DNA of 42,823 bases from Candidatus Bipolaricaulota bacterium (GCA_014360995.1 JACIWL010000012.1:1-42823), one strand, 5' to 3'. Shown: positions 31,820 to 40,037, counted from the first letter of the stretch. The notes: generated by a model not told the origin, from the sequence alone. Translations and numbers: made by a program.

Positions 31820-34153
31820 ATGCGTGTTTCCCTTCGCTGGATCGCGGAGTACACAGAGCTTCCGGAGATCCCGGAAAAGGAGCTCTGCGAACGCCTCACC
31901 CTGGCCGGCCTCGAGGTGGAGGGAATAACGCCGCTTTATGCCGAAGGGGTGGTCGTGGGAGAGGTTGTCTCCGTAGAGCCCCATCCTCACGGGCAAAACC
32001 TGAAAGTCTGCCAGGTTCAGGTGGGAGAAAAGGTCCATACCACCGTGTGTGGCGCGCCAAACGTGGCGGTGGGGATGCGCGTTCCCTACGCCCTTCCCGG
32101 CGCGCGCCTCTTTAGGGATGTAACGGTGAAGGAAACGGAGATCCGGGGGGTGAAAAGCGCCGGGGTCATCCTCTCCCGAGAGGAGCTCGGGCTAGAGGAG
32201 AAATCCGCGGGCGTCTGGGAGCTTCCCCCGGAAACGCCTTTGGGCGCTGAACTTTCCGCGCTTTTGGAGCTTCCCGACTTGGTGCTGGACCTGAAGATCA
32301 CTTCTAACCGCCCGGATCTTCTGGGTGTTTATGGCCTAGCCCGCGAGTTTTCCGCCCTTTTTGGCACCGAGCTTCGCGAGCTTTCCCTGGAGTTTCCGGA
32401 GGCGGGGCCGAAGGCGGAGGAGCTCACCTCGGTGGAGGTGGAATCGGGCGAGGACTGTCCCCGCTATGTGGCGCGCATCATCCAAGGCGTTTCCGCTGGA
32501 CCTTCGCCCCTTTTGGTGATGGCCCGGCTCCTCAAGTGCGGAATGCGGCCGATCTCCCTCGTGGTGGACCTCACGAACTACGTCATGCTGGAGGTGGGCC
32601 ATCCCCTGCACGCCTTCGACCAGGCGCGGCTTTGGGAGGGGCGGATTGTGGTGCGGCGGGCCAGGGAGGGCGAAACGATCCGCACCCTGGATGGAGTGGA
32701 GCGCCCCCTTTCTCCGGAGGTCTTGGTCATTGCGGACGGGAAGAGGCCGGTGGCCATCGCCGGGGTCATGGGGGGCGAAGAAACGGAGGTGAGCGAGGGG
32801 ACCAAGGACGTGCTTTTGGAGGCCGCGTCTTTTTCCCCGGCCCGGGTGCGCCGGGGGTCCCGCCTTTTGGGGCTACGCACTGAGGCTTCGCTTCGGTTCG
32901 AGCGGGGCCTTTCCCCGGAGGGCGCGGACCTCGCCTCCCGCCGCTTCTGCGCCCTTTTGGCGAAATTCCAGGGAGGACGCGTGGCCAGGGGCGCGGTGGA
33001 CGTGTACCTAAGGCGGCCAACACCCCGCACCATCGTCCTCCGGAAAAGCCGGATCCCCAATTTTTTGGGCGTGGAAGTCCCCGCAGATTTCGTCGTTTCC
33101 CGCCTTTCCCGCCAGGGGCTTAGGCTTGAGGACAAGGGCGATTCCTGGCACGTGGAGATCCCGCCCTTCCGCCCCGATCTTTCCCGCGAAGAGGACCTCC
33201 TGGAGGAGGTGGCCAGGCTCTATGGCTACGATCGTATTCCCGAGGTAGCCCCCGCGGTGAGCCCCAGGGTGGGAAAGAAGGACCCCGAGGAGGAGTTCGC
33301 CGACCGGGTGAGAAAAATCCTCGCTGGACTTGGGCTGTGCGAGGCCTACACCTTCCCCCTCGTTCCGGAAAAGGAGGCGGAGGTTCTCCTACGCAACCCC
33401 ATGGCCCAGGGCCAGGAGGGGCTCAGAAAAAGCCTTTTCCCCGGGCTCCTTTCCGCGGTGGAGGCGAACGCCAGCGCGCAAGTTCCCGGCGTGGCCCTCT
33501 TCGAGGTGGGTAAAGTTTTTCTTTCCGGGGAGGAGGGGCCAAAGGAGGAGTACCGGGTAGGGATCGTCCTTTGTGGCCGGCCGCCCATCCCCCTTTCCGG
33601 GAAAGGGGCCTATGGCCCGGCGGAGCTTAAAGGCGTGGTGGAGGCCCTCCTTTCCGCCCTGGGGATAAGCGGCCTGCGCCTTGGCCCCTTGGAGGACGCC
33701 CGCTTTCACCCGTTCCGCCGCGCTGCCCTCTTCCTTAGCTCAGAATTCCTCGGGGTCCTGGGCGAGGTGGAACCCACGCTTTTGGACCTCCCCGGAGAAA
33801 GGAGAGTCCTGTTCGTCGAGCTTCGCCTTCCCGTCCTTCAGCGGGCGGCCAAGGCCCCGGAGTACCGCCCCCTCCCGCGCTTCCCCGCCTCCAAACGGGA
33901 CCTCTCCCTCCTTGCTCCCACCGACCTCCCCGAGGAGAGGATCCGTGAGCGTCTCCTTGCCGAGCCCCTCGTGGAAAGCGCCTTCCTCTACGATCGCTAC
34001 CAGGGAGCGGGGATTCCTCCGGGCCGGGTGAGCCTCACCTACGAGCTTTCCTTCCGCCATCCGGAGCGGACCCTCTCCGCGGAGGAAGTGGAAGAGGCCG
34101 TGCAGCGCATCTTGGCTAGCCTCTCCTCCTTGGACGTTTTCCTTCGCACCTGA
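31820..34153 (+). CDS. pheT: Phenylalanine-tRNA ligase beta subunit
   Basis: A 777-residue bacterial-type PheT. Residues about 40-150 are the EMAP-like tRNA-binding domain (VVVGEVVSVEPHPHGQNLKV, VCGAPNV). B3/B4 editing region contains DLTNYVMLEVGHPLHAFD and AIAGVMGGEETEVSE; the B5 domain has IPPFRPDLSREEDLLEEVAR and YGYDRIP; the C-terminal ferredoxin-like anticodon domain has FPASKRDLSLLAP and RVSLTYELSFRHPERTL. The alpha subunit gene pheS, normally just upstream, is not here: a peptidase precedes pheT by three bases. The enzyme needs PheS, which must be encoded elsewhere. Confidence 0.96.
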   Translation: MRVSLRWIAEYTELPEIPEKELCERLTLAGLEVEGITPLYAEGVVVGEVVSVEPHPHGQNLKVCQVQVGEKVHTTVCGAPNVAVGMRVPYALPGARLFRDVTVKETEIRGVKSAGVILSREELGLEEKSAGVWELPPETPLGAELSALLELPDLVLDLKITSNRPDLLGVYGLAREFSALFGTELRELSLEFPEAGPKAEELTSVEVESGEDCPRYVARIIQGVSAGPSPLLVMARLLKCGMRPISLVVDLTNYVMLEVGHPLHAFDQARLWEGRIVVRRAREGETIRTLDGVERPLSPEVLVIADGKRPVAIAGVMGGEETEVSEGTKDVLLEAASFSPARVRRGSRLLGLRTEASLRFERGLSPEGADLASRRFCALLAKFQGGRVARGAVDVYLRRPTPRTIVLRKSRIPNFLGVEVPADFVVSRLSRQGLRLEDKGDSWHVEIPPFRPDLSREEDLLEEVARLYGYDRIPEVAPAVSPRVGKKDPEEEFADRVRKILAGLGLCEAYTFPLVPEKEAEVLLRNPMAQGQEGLRKSLFPGLLSAVEANASAQVPGVALFEVGKVFLSGEEGPKEEYRVGIVLCGRPPIPLSGKGAYGPAELKGVVEALLSALGISGLRLGPLEDARFHPFRRAALFLSSEFLGVLGEVEPTLLDLPGERRVLFVELRLPVLQRAAKAPEYRPLPRFPASKRDLSLLAPTDLPEERIRERLLAEPLVESAFLYDRYQGAGIPPGRVSLTYELSFRHPERTLSAEEVEEAVQRILASLSSLDVFLRT

Positions 34154-34155
34154 GC

Positions 34156-34575
34156 ATGGAAAAGATCGTGATCACCGAAAGCCCGGAGGAGACGATGGAG
34201 GTGGCCATGGACCTCGGCCGCCGCCTGCGGGAAGGGGAAGTAGTGGCCCTCGTGGGGGAGCTGGGCACGGGAAAGACGGTGTTCGTAAAGGGCCTGGCCC
34301 GAAGCTTTTTCATCCCCGAGGAGGTCCTTTCCCCAAGCTTCCTCCTTGCCCGCACCTATCGGGGAAAGCGCGTCCTCCATCACCTTGACCTTTACCGAGT
34401 GCGGAGCGCGGAGGAGCTTCGCGAGGTGGGGCTCACGGACCTCCTTCCGCCAGAGGAAGGGGTGACAGCGGTGGAGTGGGCCGACCGTTTTCCCACCCTC
34501 ATTCCCAAGGACGCGATTTGGGTGATTCTGGAGCATCTCGGCGGAGACCGGCGCAAAATCACGCTCCGTCGCTAG
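34156..34575 (+). CDS. tsaE: tRNA threonylcarbamoyladenosine biosynthesis ATPase TsaE
   Basis: A 139-residue P-loop ATPase needed with TsaB and TsaD for t6A37 on tRNAs. Walker A is VALVGELGTGKTVFVKGLA, followed by SPSFLLARTY, LHHLDLYRVRSAEEL and a VTAVEWADRFP segment, the family order. It lies two bases after pheT, so two tRNA-related genes are coupled. TsaB and TsaD are not in the window. Confidence 0.95.
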   Translation: MEKIVITESPEETMEVAMDLGRRLREGEVVALVGELGTGKTVFVKGLARSFFIPEEVLSPSFLLARTYRGKRVLHHLDLYRVRSAEELREVGLTDLLPPEEGVTAVEWADRFPTLIPKDAIWVILEHLGGDRRKITLRR

Positions 34576-34619
34576 CCTGCCTACAAAAGTGGGGCGGTTA
34601 ACCAGGGAAAGGAGGGGTG

Positions 34620-35012
34620 ATGAAAATTTCCGTTAAGGCCGAGCTTAGCCAGGGTTTTAAGGCGGAGGCCCAGGTGCGCACGCACCGGATCGTGGCCGAT
34701 CTCACCCCCGACAAGGGCGGCGGGGATGCTGGACCGACTCCGCCCGAGCTCTTACTCGCCTCTTTGGCCGCCTGTTCCGCAATCTACGCCAAGATGTTCG
34801 CCCAACGGGAAGGCCTCTCCGGCTCTATTTTGGTGGAGGCGGAAGCGGAAATGCCCGATCCACCCACCCACCTCGAGAAATTCCAGGTTCGCGTGACCAT
34901 CCCCGGCCTCTCTCCAGACCAGCGGGAGAAGGCCAAGGCGTTTGTGGAACAGTGCCTCGTGGGCCGCACGCTGCGCCTGGCGCAGGAAGTGGAGTGCATA
35001 ATCCAGGGATGA
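34620..35012 (+). CDS. OsmC/Ohr family protein
   Basis: A 130-residue protein from ATG 34620 preceded by AAAGGAGGGG; GTG 34617 is also in frame. The OsmC fold is shown by GPTPPELLLASLAACSAIYA, with the first redox Cys, and by EQCLVGRTL, with the second Cys. In the family these two cysteines reduce organic hydroperoxides. The sequence is closer to the generic OsmC (YhfA-like) group than to Ohr. It is the fourth gene of the CNNM operon, and the next gene overlaps its stop. Confidence 0.9.
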   Translation: MKISVKAELSQGFKAEAQVRTHRIVADLTPDKGGGDAGPTPPELLLASLAACSAIYAKMFAQREGLSGSILVEAEAEMPDPPTHLEKFQVRVTIPGLSPDQREKAKAFVEQCLVGRTLRLAQEVECIIQG

Positions 35013-36892
35013 TCCCCGGAACCGCGGCTAAAACGGCCCGCGTCCTAAGCGTCCTTGTCGATCCCCTCCGCTTTCGCTGGTATGGGGCGCTCGTGGTGGA
35101 GGGAGAGGGAGGGTCTTTACGCCTTCCCATGACCGGAACGGTGGCCCAGTGGTTCCGTCCAGGAGAAAAAGTCCTCGTGGAGCTCCTTCCTGAATCGGAT
35201 CCCCAAAATCTTTCTTTTTCGGGCTACCGCCTTTGGCGCGTGGTGGAGGAAGAGCCCGTTTTGGTCTGGCCCCTTTACCGCGCCCTTTTCCACCTGGACC
35301 GCACCTCGCCCCTTACGGGGGAGGTCCTTTATCGCTACCGGGTTGAGGCCAGGGAAGCAGGGTTGGAATCGGATTACGAGGCCATTGTGGAGCTTGAGCA
35401 GCACCACTACGCCGCGGAGGAGGAGCTCCTCGCCCGCTGGTGGTGCCCAGAGGATCGGACCTGGCAAGAGGCGAACGTCCGTCCTCTTTGCCCCCGCTGC
35501 GGCCGGCCCATGCGCTTCGGGGATCTTGTGGACGCCACCCGCGCCTCCCGCTTCCTCGTCCTCACCCTAGAAGAACGGGAGCTTTATGAGCCGCGCTACG
35601 TGGGCTACGTGCGCATCGACCCTCCCTTGCCCATGGTGCACCGCCGCCTTCCAGATGGCCGGATCCAGCCCCACATTCGGAAGGAGATCTTCCCCGGGGA
35701 GTGGTACGAGCCGGCATTTTGGCCGGAGCGTTTACTTCAGGAGCTTCGGACCAAAGACCCCCCGCGTTTCTCCTTTGAGGCCTGGTGGGAGGCTCAGGAG
35801 GAAGCCCTTTCCCTTTGCGATACGCAGGCGGCGCGGCTCGCTCGGGTTGTGATCCATCCCGATTACCGCGCGGAGGGGCTGGGAAGATTGGCCCTGGAGG
35901 CGGCGGTGGCCTGGATCCGGGAGCGCCGCATCCCGGAGATGCGTAAACAAAAAGCGGTTTTGGAGACGGTGGCCCAGATGGCCCGCTATAACCCGTTCTT
36001 GGAGCGCGCGGGCTTCCGCTACGTCGGAGACACCGCCTCCGGCCGGCCCTTCCTCGTCCTCCCCCTCACGGAAGAAGCGGAAAAGCGCGTGCGCCATTTT
36101 CTGCGCACCGATCCTCTCGCCAAAGAGCACAAAGGCCAACTTTATCGCCCGGCCTTTCCCGCGGTGGAGCCCCTCGCCGGCCCCATCCGGCTCCATCGCC
36201 TCACCTACATCTACGAAAACGTCCTGGACCTTTCCCGCATGGCCGAGCCGGTTCAGGAGGCCCTTTCGGCCTTTGGCGTGCGCAAACGGGCCCTCCAGCG
36301 CGTGGTCTTCCGCAACCTCTCCCTCACCATCGAGCCCAAAACCATCGTGGCCCTGGTTGGCGCCTCCGGCGCGGGAAAGAGCACGCTTTTGCGCCTCCTT
36401 TGGGCCGCGGCCGTGGGCGAGGAAAAGGTCCTTTCCCGCCTGCAGTCGGGCGCGATCGAGATCCCCGAAAACGCCCGTCCCGCCGTCTACCTTCCCGGGG
36501 AGCTCGAGCCCAAATTCGGCCGCGCCCCCATCCTTGAGGTCCTCTATGAGCTCACCCAGGACGTGACCATGGCCATCGAGGTCCTGAACGTCACGGGCAT
36601 TGCCGACGTCGTGCTATATCGGGCGCGGTTTTCCGAGCTTTCCACGGGGCAGAAGGAGCGGGCCCGCCTGGCCTATCTTTTGGCGAGGCGGCCGAACCTT
36701 CTTTTACTGGACGAATTTGGGGCCCACCTCGATCCCCCAGCGGCCACGCGGGTGGCACGAAAGGTGGCGGACCTCTGCCGGGAAAAGGGGATCACCCTCA
36801 TCTTGGCGACCCATCGGACGGAGGTGTTGCGGGCGTTGGCGCCAGACCGGGTGCTGGTGGTGGGCCGGGGCGGCGTGGCCCTAGCCTCCTAG
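35009..36892 (+). CDS. COG2401-type ABC ATPase fused to an acetyltransferase-like domain
   Basis: A 627-residue soluble protein from ATG 35009, which overlaps the OsmC stop. Residues 1-140 are beta-rich. A zinc-ribbon-like stretch with WWCPED and LCPRCGRPM lies near 145-170. A GNAT motif, VVIHPDYRAEGLGRLALEAA, is near 281-300. The C-terminal part is an ABC ATPase with Walker A VGASGAGKST near 450, signature ELSTGQKERARLAYLLARR near 545, Walker B LLLLDEFGAHLD near 565 and ATHRT. This matches the class known as COG2401, ABC ATPase fused to a predicted acetyltransferase. No membrane segment or permease is present, so it is not a transporter; RNA or protein modification is more likely but unproven. 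Confidence 0.85.
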   Translation: MIPGTAAKTARVLSVLVDPLRFRWYGALVVEGEGGSLRLPMTGTVAQWFRPGEKVLVELLPESDPQNLSFSGYRLWRVVEEEPVLVWPLYRALFHLDRTSPLTGEVLYRYRVEAREAGLESDYEAIVELEQHHYAAEEELLARWWCPEDRTWQEANVRPLCPRCGRPMRFGDLVDATRASRFLVLTLEERELYEPRYVGYVRIDPPLPMVHRRLPDGRIQPHIRKEIFPGEWYEPAFWPERLLQELRTKDPPRFSFEAWWEAQEEALSLCDTQAARLARVVIHPDYRAEGLGRLALEAAVAWIRERRIPEMRKQKAVLETVAQMARYNPFLERAGFRYVGDTASGRPFLVLPLTEEAEKRVRHFLRTDPLAKEHKGQLYRPAFPAVEPLAGPIRLHRLTYIYENVLDLSRMAEPVQEALSAFGVRKRALQRVVFRNLSLTIEPKTIVALVGASGAGKSTLLRLLWAAAVGEEKVLSRLQSGAIEIPENARPAVYLPGELEPKFGRAPILEVLYELTQDVTMAIEVLNVTGIADVVLYRARFSELSTGQKERARLAYLLARRPNLLLLDEFGAHLDPPAATRVARKVADLCREKGITLILATHRTEVLRALAPDRVLVVGRGGVALAS

Positions 36893-37258
36893 TTCCTCCA
36901 GGCGAATCCACACCGCAGGCCCCCGCGGCCGCCGCACCGGAATGGGCCGGGGAAACTCCTCCGGGTCGGAAAGAACCCACACATAAAGGGGCCTTCCCCG
37001 CGCATACTCCCGCAAAAACTCCGGATCGGCCAAGTGCTTCTCCTTTTCCCGCGCCAGTTCCTCCAGCGTAAACGGGCCCAAAACCTCCCGGATCACCACC
37101 GTGCCGATCAGGCCCCGCGAGCTCACCACCCCCACCCGCCCCCGGATCTCCGTGGGATAGCGGCGAATTTCCCAGGTTTTCTCCCCGGCCACGATGTATG
37201 TGGCGTATGGCTCGCGCACAAAAAACCCAAGCCTCGGCCGGCGATTCTTCCCCTCCAT
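36881..37258 (-). CDS. ASCH-domain protein
   Basis: A 125-residue protein. The opening FFVREPYATYIVAGEKTWEIRR, the RGRVGVVSSRGLIGTVVI strand pair and the final GPAVWIRLEEL match the ASCH (PUA-like) fold, predicted to bind RNA or modified nucleobases and in one case to hydrolyse N4-acetylcytidine. Its end overlaps the end of the COG2401 gene by 12 bases, tail to tail. The ATG is two bases downstream of the cation-efflux gene stop, so it belongs to that minus-strand operon. An association with the acetyltransferase/ATPase is only a guess from position. Confidence 0.8.
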   Translation of the reverse strand: MEGKNRRPRLGFFVREPYATYIVAGEKTWEIRRYPTEIRGRVGVVSSRGLIGTVVIREVLGPFTLEELAREKEKHLADPEFLREYARGRPLYVWVLSDPEEFPRPIPVRRPRGPAVWIRLEELGG

Positions 37259-37260
37259 CC

Positions 37261-38166
37261 TTACTCCTCGTCCGGGCCCTCGCTGGCGGGCTCCACATGC
37301 ACGACCACGGAGACCTGGCCTCCCAGGGCCTCCCGCACCGCCTCCTCCACCCGGGAGGCGATGGCGTGGGAGTCGGCCACGGAGAGCTTGGGGTCCACTT
37401 GGATGTGCACATCTACGAACGCCGCCTGGCCCGCATAGCGCGTGCGCAGTTTGTGCCAGCTTTTAACCCCCTCCACGCCCTCGATGGCGGCGATGACCCT
37501 CGTTTTGTCCCGTGGAGGGAAGGCTCCCTCGGAAAGCTCGTGCACCGCCCGCCGCAGGATCCCGAACGCTGCCCAGCCGATGAGAAAAGCGACAAGGATC
37601 GCCGCGGCCCCGTCTACTCTAGCCACCCCGAAGCTTGCACAAATTCCTCCAACGAAGACGGGAAGGGAGGAAAGGGCGTCGCTCCGGTGGTGCCAGGCGT
37701 TGGCCAAAAGGGCGGCGCTGCGCAGCTCCTTCCCGAGCTTAACGGTCAGCCGGTAAAGCCCCTCCTTGAGGAGCAAGGAAAGGGCGGCGGCGAGGGCTAC
37801 GGCCCAGCCCAATTTGGGGAGAGACCCTACCCGCAACGCTTCCACTGCCTCCCACACGATGAAAACGCCAACCCCGGCAAGGCCCAAGGCCACCAAGGCC
37901 CCGGCCAGGGTCTCGAATTTCCCGTGCCCATAGGCGTGGCTTTCGTCGGGAGGCCTTCGCGCCACCCGTAGCCCACCCAGGGTGATGAAATCCGTGGCCA
38001 GATCGCTCAAAGAGTGCATGCCGTCGGCAAAAAGGGCCGTGGACCCCAGGGCCAGGCCCAGGCCGACCTTCAGGGCCGTAAGACCTAGGTTCGCCCCCAG
38101 GCCAAGGAGGGTAACCCCCTCGGCGGATTTGGGCTTAAGCGGGAAGGATTTCGATGGGGTCTCCAT
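37261..38166 (-). CDS. Cation diffusion facilitator family transporter
   Basis: A 301-residue CDF protein with six membrane helices. Metal-site motifs are FADGMHSLSDL in helix 2, HAYGHGKFE between helices 2 and 3, and NAWHHRSDALSS in helix 5; the H-D pair in helix 5 is typical of Zn/Cd or Mn exporters. The C-terminal 90 residues form the cytoplasmic ferredoxin-like domain (RVIAAIEGVEGVKSWHKLR, FVDVHIQVDP). The start overlaps the cyclophilin-like gene by 32 bases. Metal specificity cannot be fixed from the sequence. Confidence 0.92.
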   Translation of the reverse strand: METPSKSFPLKPKSAEGVTLLGLGANLGLTALKVGLGLALGSTALFADGMHSLSDLATDFITLGGLRVARRPPDESHAYGHGKFETLAGALVALGLAGVGVFIVWEAVEALRVGSLPKLGWAVALAAALSLLLKEGLYRLTVKLGKELRSAALLANAWHHRSDALSSLPVFVGGICASFGVARVDGAAAILVAFLIGWAAFGILRRAVHELSEGAFPPRDKTRVIAAIEGVEGVKSWHKLRTRYAGQAAFVDVHIQVDPKLSVADSHAIASRVEEAVREALGGQVSVVVHVEPASEGPDEE

Positions 38167-38515
38167 CCTGTACCCGATCGAAGATCTCCGGATCCTCCAA
38201 GACCCGGCCCACCACGGTCACCGGGCTTGCCGGCCGGATCTCCTGAGGGTGGCGGGAAGAGGGGGTCGGCCCAAAGAAAATGCACAACGCCCGCCCAGGA
38301 GGCCAGTAGCCAATATCCCCCTTCTCCACCACCTCCGCCCCCTTCTCCAGCTCCACCACCACCGGGGTGGAAAAATACACCTCTTTCCCCCAGCGGTTGG
38401 CCTCGCTTCTTATGGGCAGGGCCTTTTGGATGGCGGAAACCGTGCGGGGGGCTTTTTCTCCCTCCAAGATAGCCCGCACCTTCCCCACCTTTGGCGAAAA
38501 GATGACGATCTCCAT
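38135..38515 (-). CDS. Cyclophilin-like fold protein
   Basis: A 126-residue protein from ATG 38515; the frame is open upstream but that part is antisense of the HAD gene. The pattern EGEKAPRTVSAIQKALP, WGKEVYFSTPV, KGDIGYWPPGRALCIFFGPTP is that of the bacterial and archaeal cyclophilin-like family (PF04126 type, including the TM1367-like structures). This group has the cyclophilin barrel but lacks the usual peptidyl-prolyl isomerase residues, and its function is unknown. It is translationally coupled to the cation transporter downstream. Confidence 0.8.
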   Translation of the reverse strand: MEIVIFSPKVGKVRAILEGEKAPRTVSAIQKALPIRSEANRWGKEVYFSTPVVVELEKGAEVVEKGDIGYWPPGRALCIFFGPTPSSRHPQEIRPASPVTVVGRVLEDPEIFDRVQDGDPIEILPA

Positions 38516-38526
38516 GGCCCTCGATT

Positions 38527-39312
38527 CTAGCCCGCCAAAAACTCCTCCCGCACCAGCCCCGCAAGATCCTCGGCCACGAAGGTGGGCTTGTTCTTCGCTC
38601 CCAAAAGGTCCTCCCGGGAGGTGACTCCAGAGAGGACAAGGGCTGTATCCATCCCCAGGGCCTTGGCCCCGGCCACATCGGTGTCGAGCCGGTCCCCGAT
38701 CATGAGGACTTCCTCCGGGTGAAACCCCAAGAGGTTCAGGGCCACGCGGAAGGCAATGGGCGAGGGCTTTCCCACCACGATCTCCGGGGGAAAGCCCATT
38801 CCCCGCAGGGCTCCCACCACCGCGCCCGCGCCGGGGACGAGTCCTTCGGGGGTGGGGAAGGTGGGGTCTTCGTTGGTGGCCAAGAGCCGGGCTCCGCGGA
38901 GGAGGGCCCGCAATGCCTGAGAAAGCTTCTCGTAGGAAAGATTCCGATCCATCCCCACCACCAGCCACTCCGCCTCCTCCGGCCCAACCAAAATGTGCCC
39001 GAGCGCCTCCATTTCCTCGGGGATCCCGCTTTCCCCGATGAACCAGTAGCGCACTGGGCCGAATTCTCCACGCAGGAACTTTGCGGCCACAAAGGAGCTC
39101 GGCAAAACCTCCTCTGCTTTTGCCGGAATTCCCGCTTCCATAAGCCTTTTTGCCGTTCCGGCCCGGGACTTAGTGGAGTTATTGGTGAGGAGCAAAACCG
39201 GCCCACGCTTTCGCAGCTCCTCCAGGGCTTCCTTCGCTCCGGGAAGGGCCTTCCCGCCCCGCACCAAAACCCCGTCGATGTCCAAAAGAAAGCCCTTGTA
39301 CCGGCCAAGCAT
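38527..39312 (-). CDS. HAD-IIA family phosphatase (NagD/phosphoglycolate-like)
   Basis: A 261-residue HAD hydrolase of the IIA group. The nucleophile motif is FLLDIDGVL, motif II is LLTNNSTKS, motif III lysine is in VVGKPSPIAF and motif IV is EVLMIGDRLDTDVAGAKALGM. The cap between them is the C2 type of NagD, AraL and p-nitrophenyl phosphatases. It removes phosphate from a small metabolite such as 2-phosphoglycolate or a sugar phosphate; the substrate is not determined by these motifs. It begins the minus-strand operon running to the ASCH gene and is divergent from the leaderless gene at 39362. Confidence 0.9.
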   Translation of the reverse strand: MLGRYKGFLLDIDGVLVRGGKALPGAKEALEELRKRGPVLLLTNNSTKSRAGTAKRLMEAGIPAKAEEVLPSSFVAAKFLRGEFGPVRYWFIGESGIPEEMEALGHILVGPEEAEWLVVGMDRNLSYEKLSQALRALLRGARLLATNEDPTFPTPEGLVPGAGAVVGALRGMGFPPEIVVGKPSPIAFRVALNLLGFHPEEVLMIGDRLDTDVAGAKALGMDTALVLSGVTSREDLLGAKNKPTFVAEDLAGLVREEFLAG

Positions 39313-39349
39313 GCCCCGATCTTAACCCTTTCCGACCGGATCTTGGGCG

Positions 39350-39355
39350 TATAAT
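39350..39355 (+). promoter_or_regulatory. Consensus -10 box at leaderless spacing
   Basis: TATAAT is followed by six bases and then the GTG start at 39362, so transcription would start on or beside the start codon. No good -35 lies 16-18 bases upstream; TTAACC at 39322 is too far. There is no ribosome binding site. This is the clearest leaderless start in the window. Confidence 0.6.
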
Positions 39356-39361
39356 GCGCTG

Positions 39362-39664
39362 GTGAAAAAGCCCGTCTATGACCAGGTAAAACAGGCCCTG
39401 CAAGATTTTCTCGCACTAGAGCCCCAGGCCATAAAGGCCGAGATCAAGCGACTTGATGCGCAGGTGGATGGCCTCAAGAACGAGCTCCTGGCCGCGGTTC
39501 GTCGTGTAGAGGGGCGCATGGAACGGCTTGCGGGAAAGACTCAAGCCCGGTTCGGGGCCCTCGACGAGAAGGTGGAGAGCTTGCGCCACGAGGTGCGCAC
39601 TGCCCTGGAAATCCGCGAACGCCTGGCGGCATTGGAGGGAAGACTAGGAGTGACCCGTCCCTAA
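39362..39664 (+). CDS. Small coiled-coil protein
   Basis: A 100-residue hydrophilic protein starting with GTG 39362. From residue 20 it shows heptad spacing of hydrophobic residues (IKAEIKRLDAQVDGLKNELL, ALDEKVESLRHEVR, LEIRERLAALEGRL), which predicts a long coiled coil. No signal peptide or membrane segment. It has no recognisable family. A consensus TATAAT is six bases upstream and there is no ribosome binding site, so the mRNA is probably leaderless. It is a single gene, divergent from the HAD phosphatase and followed by the structured region at 39700-39865. Confidence 0.65.
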   Translation: MKKPVYDQVKQALQDFLALEPQAIKAEIKRLDAQVDGLKNELLAAVRRVEGRMERLAGKTQARFGALDEKVESLRHEVRTALEIRERLAALEGRLGVTRP

Positions 39665-39688
39665 ATCCTTCAGTGGCAAGCCGCCCCT

Positions 39689-39865
39689 TATAAAGGGCCT
39701 GCTTTCCCGGTGGGGGCAGGCGAGGGAATTCCTCCTCCTGGCGTCTTCCATGGCCGACATTTTCCCTGGGCTTGTGGGGGACGCCTCCGCGCGCCCTTAC
39801 GGGGCGAGGGGCCCGAGGGCGGGCGTTCCCCGGGCCTTGGCCCCATGGTCTTTCCCGTTTTTTGC
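39689..39865 (+). ncRNA. Candidate structured RNA, class not identified
   Basis: The 265-base gap after the coiled-coil gene has no convincing gene but strong nested pairing. GGGGGACGCC (39776-39785) pairs over ten bases with GGCGTTCCCC (39822-39831). Inside it CGCCC/GGGCG and GCCC/GGGC form two hairpins. Outside it CCATGG (39748-39753) pairs with CCATGG (39843-39848), and GGGAA (39724-39728) with TTCCC (39852-39856), directly followed by T6 (39858-39863). TATAAA at 39689-39694 could be a -10 box, giving an RNA of about 165 bases. Length and shape would fit a 6S-like RNA, but I see no diagnostic 6S, SRP, RNase P or tmRNA motif. Confidence 0.4.
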
Positions 39866-39929
39866 CGGAGGCCAAAGCGAGTTTTCTCAATTCCCATCGC
39901 AAAAATCCTGTCAATGCCCGCCTGAACTA

Positions 39930-39958
39930 TTGACAGGGGACGCCTGTCTCCTTATAAT
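39930..39958 (+). promoter_or_regulatory. Perfect sigma70-type promoter of the outer-membrane protein gene
   Basis: TTGACA (39930-39935) and TATAAT (39953-39958) both match the consensus fully with the optimal 17-base spacer. Transcription would start near 39965, leaving a leader of about 127 bases before ATG 40092. This is the strongest promoter in the window. Confidence 0.85.
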
Positions 39959-40021
39959 GGGGCGCGTAAGACTTGGAAAAGGGAGGTGGTGCACAAGGAG
40001 AAGGAAGGTGGAGGATAAGCG

Positions 40022-40037
40022 GCTCAAAGCTTTGAGC
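40022..40037. repeat. Perfect 16-base palindrome in the leader
   Basis: GCTCAAAGCTTTGAGC is fully self-complementary. It lies about 60 bases downstream of the predicted start site and 55 before the ATG. It could be an operator for a dimeric regulator; as RNA it could fold only with a small loop, or dimerise. Confidence 0.6.

Noticed and set aside
39710-39925. 71-codon open frame in the structured intergenic region
   Set aside because: No ribosome binding site and a composition shaped by inverted repeats; a structured RNA explains the region better.
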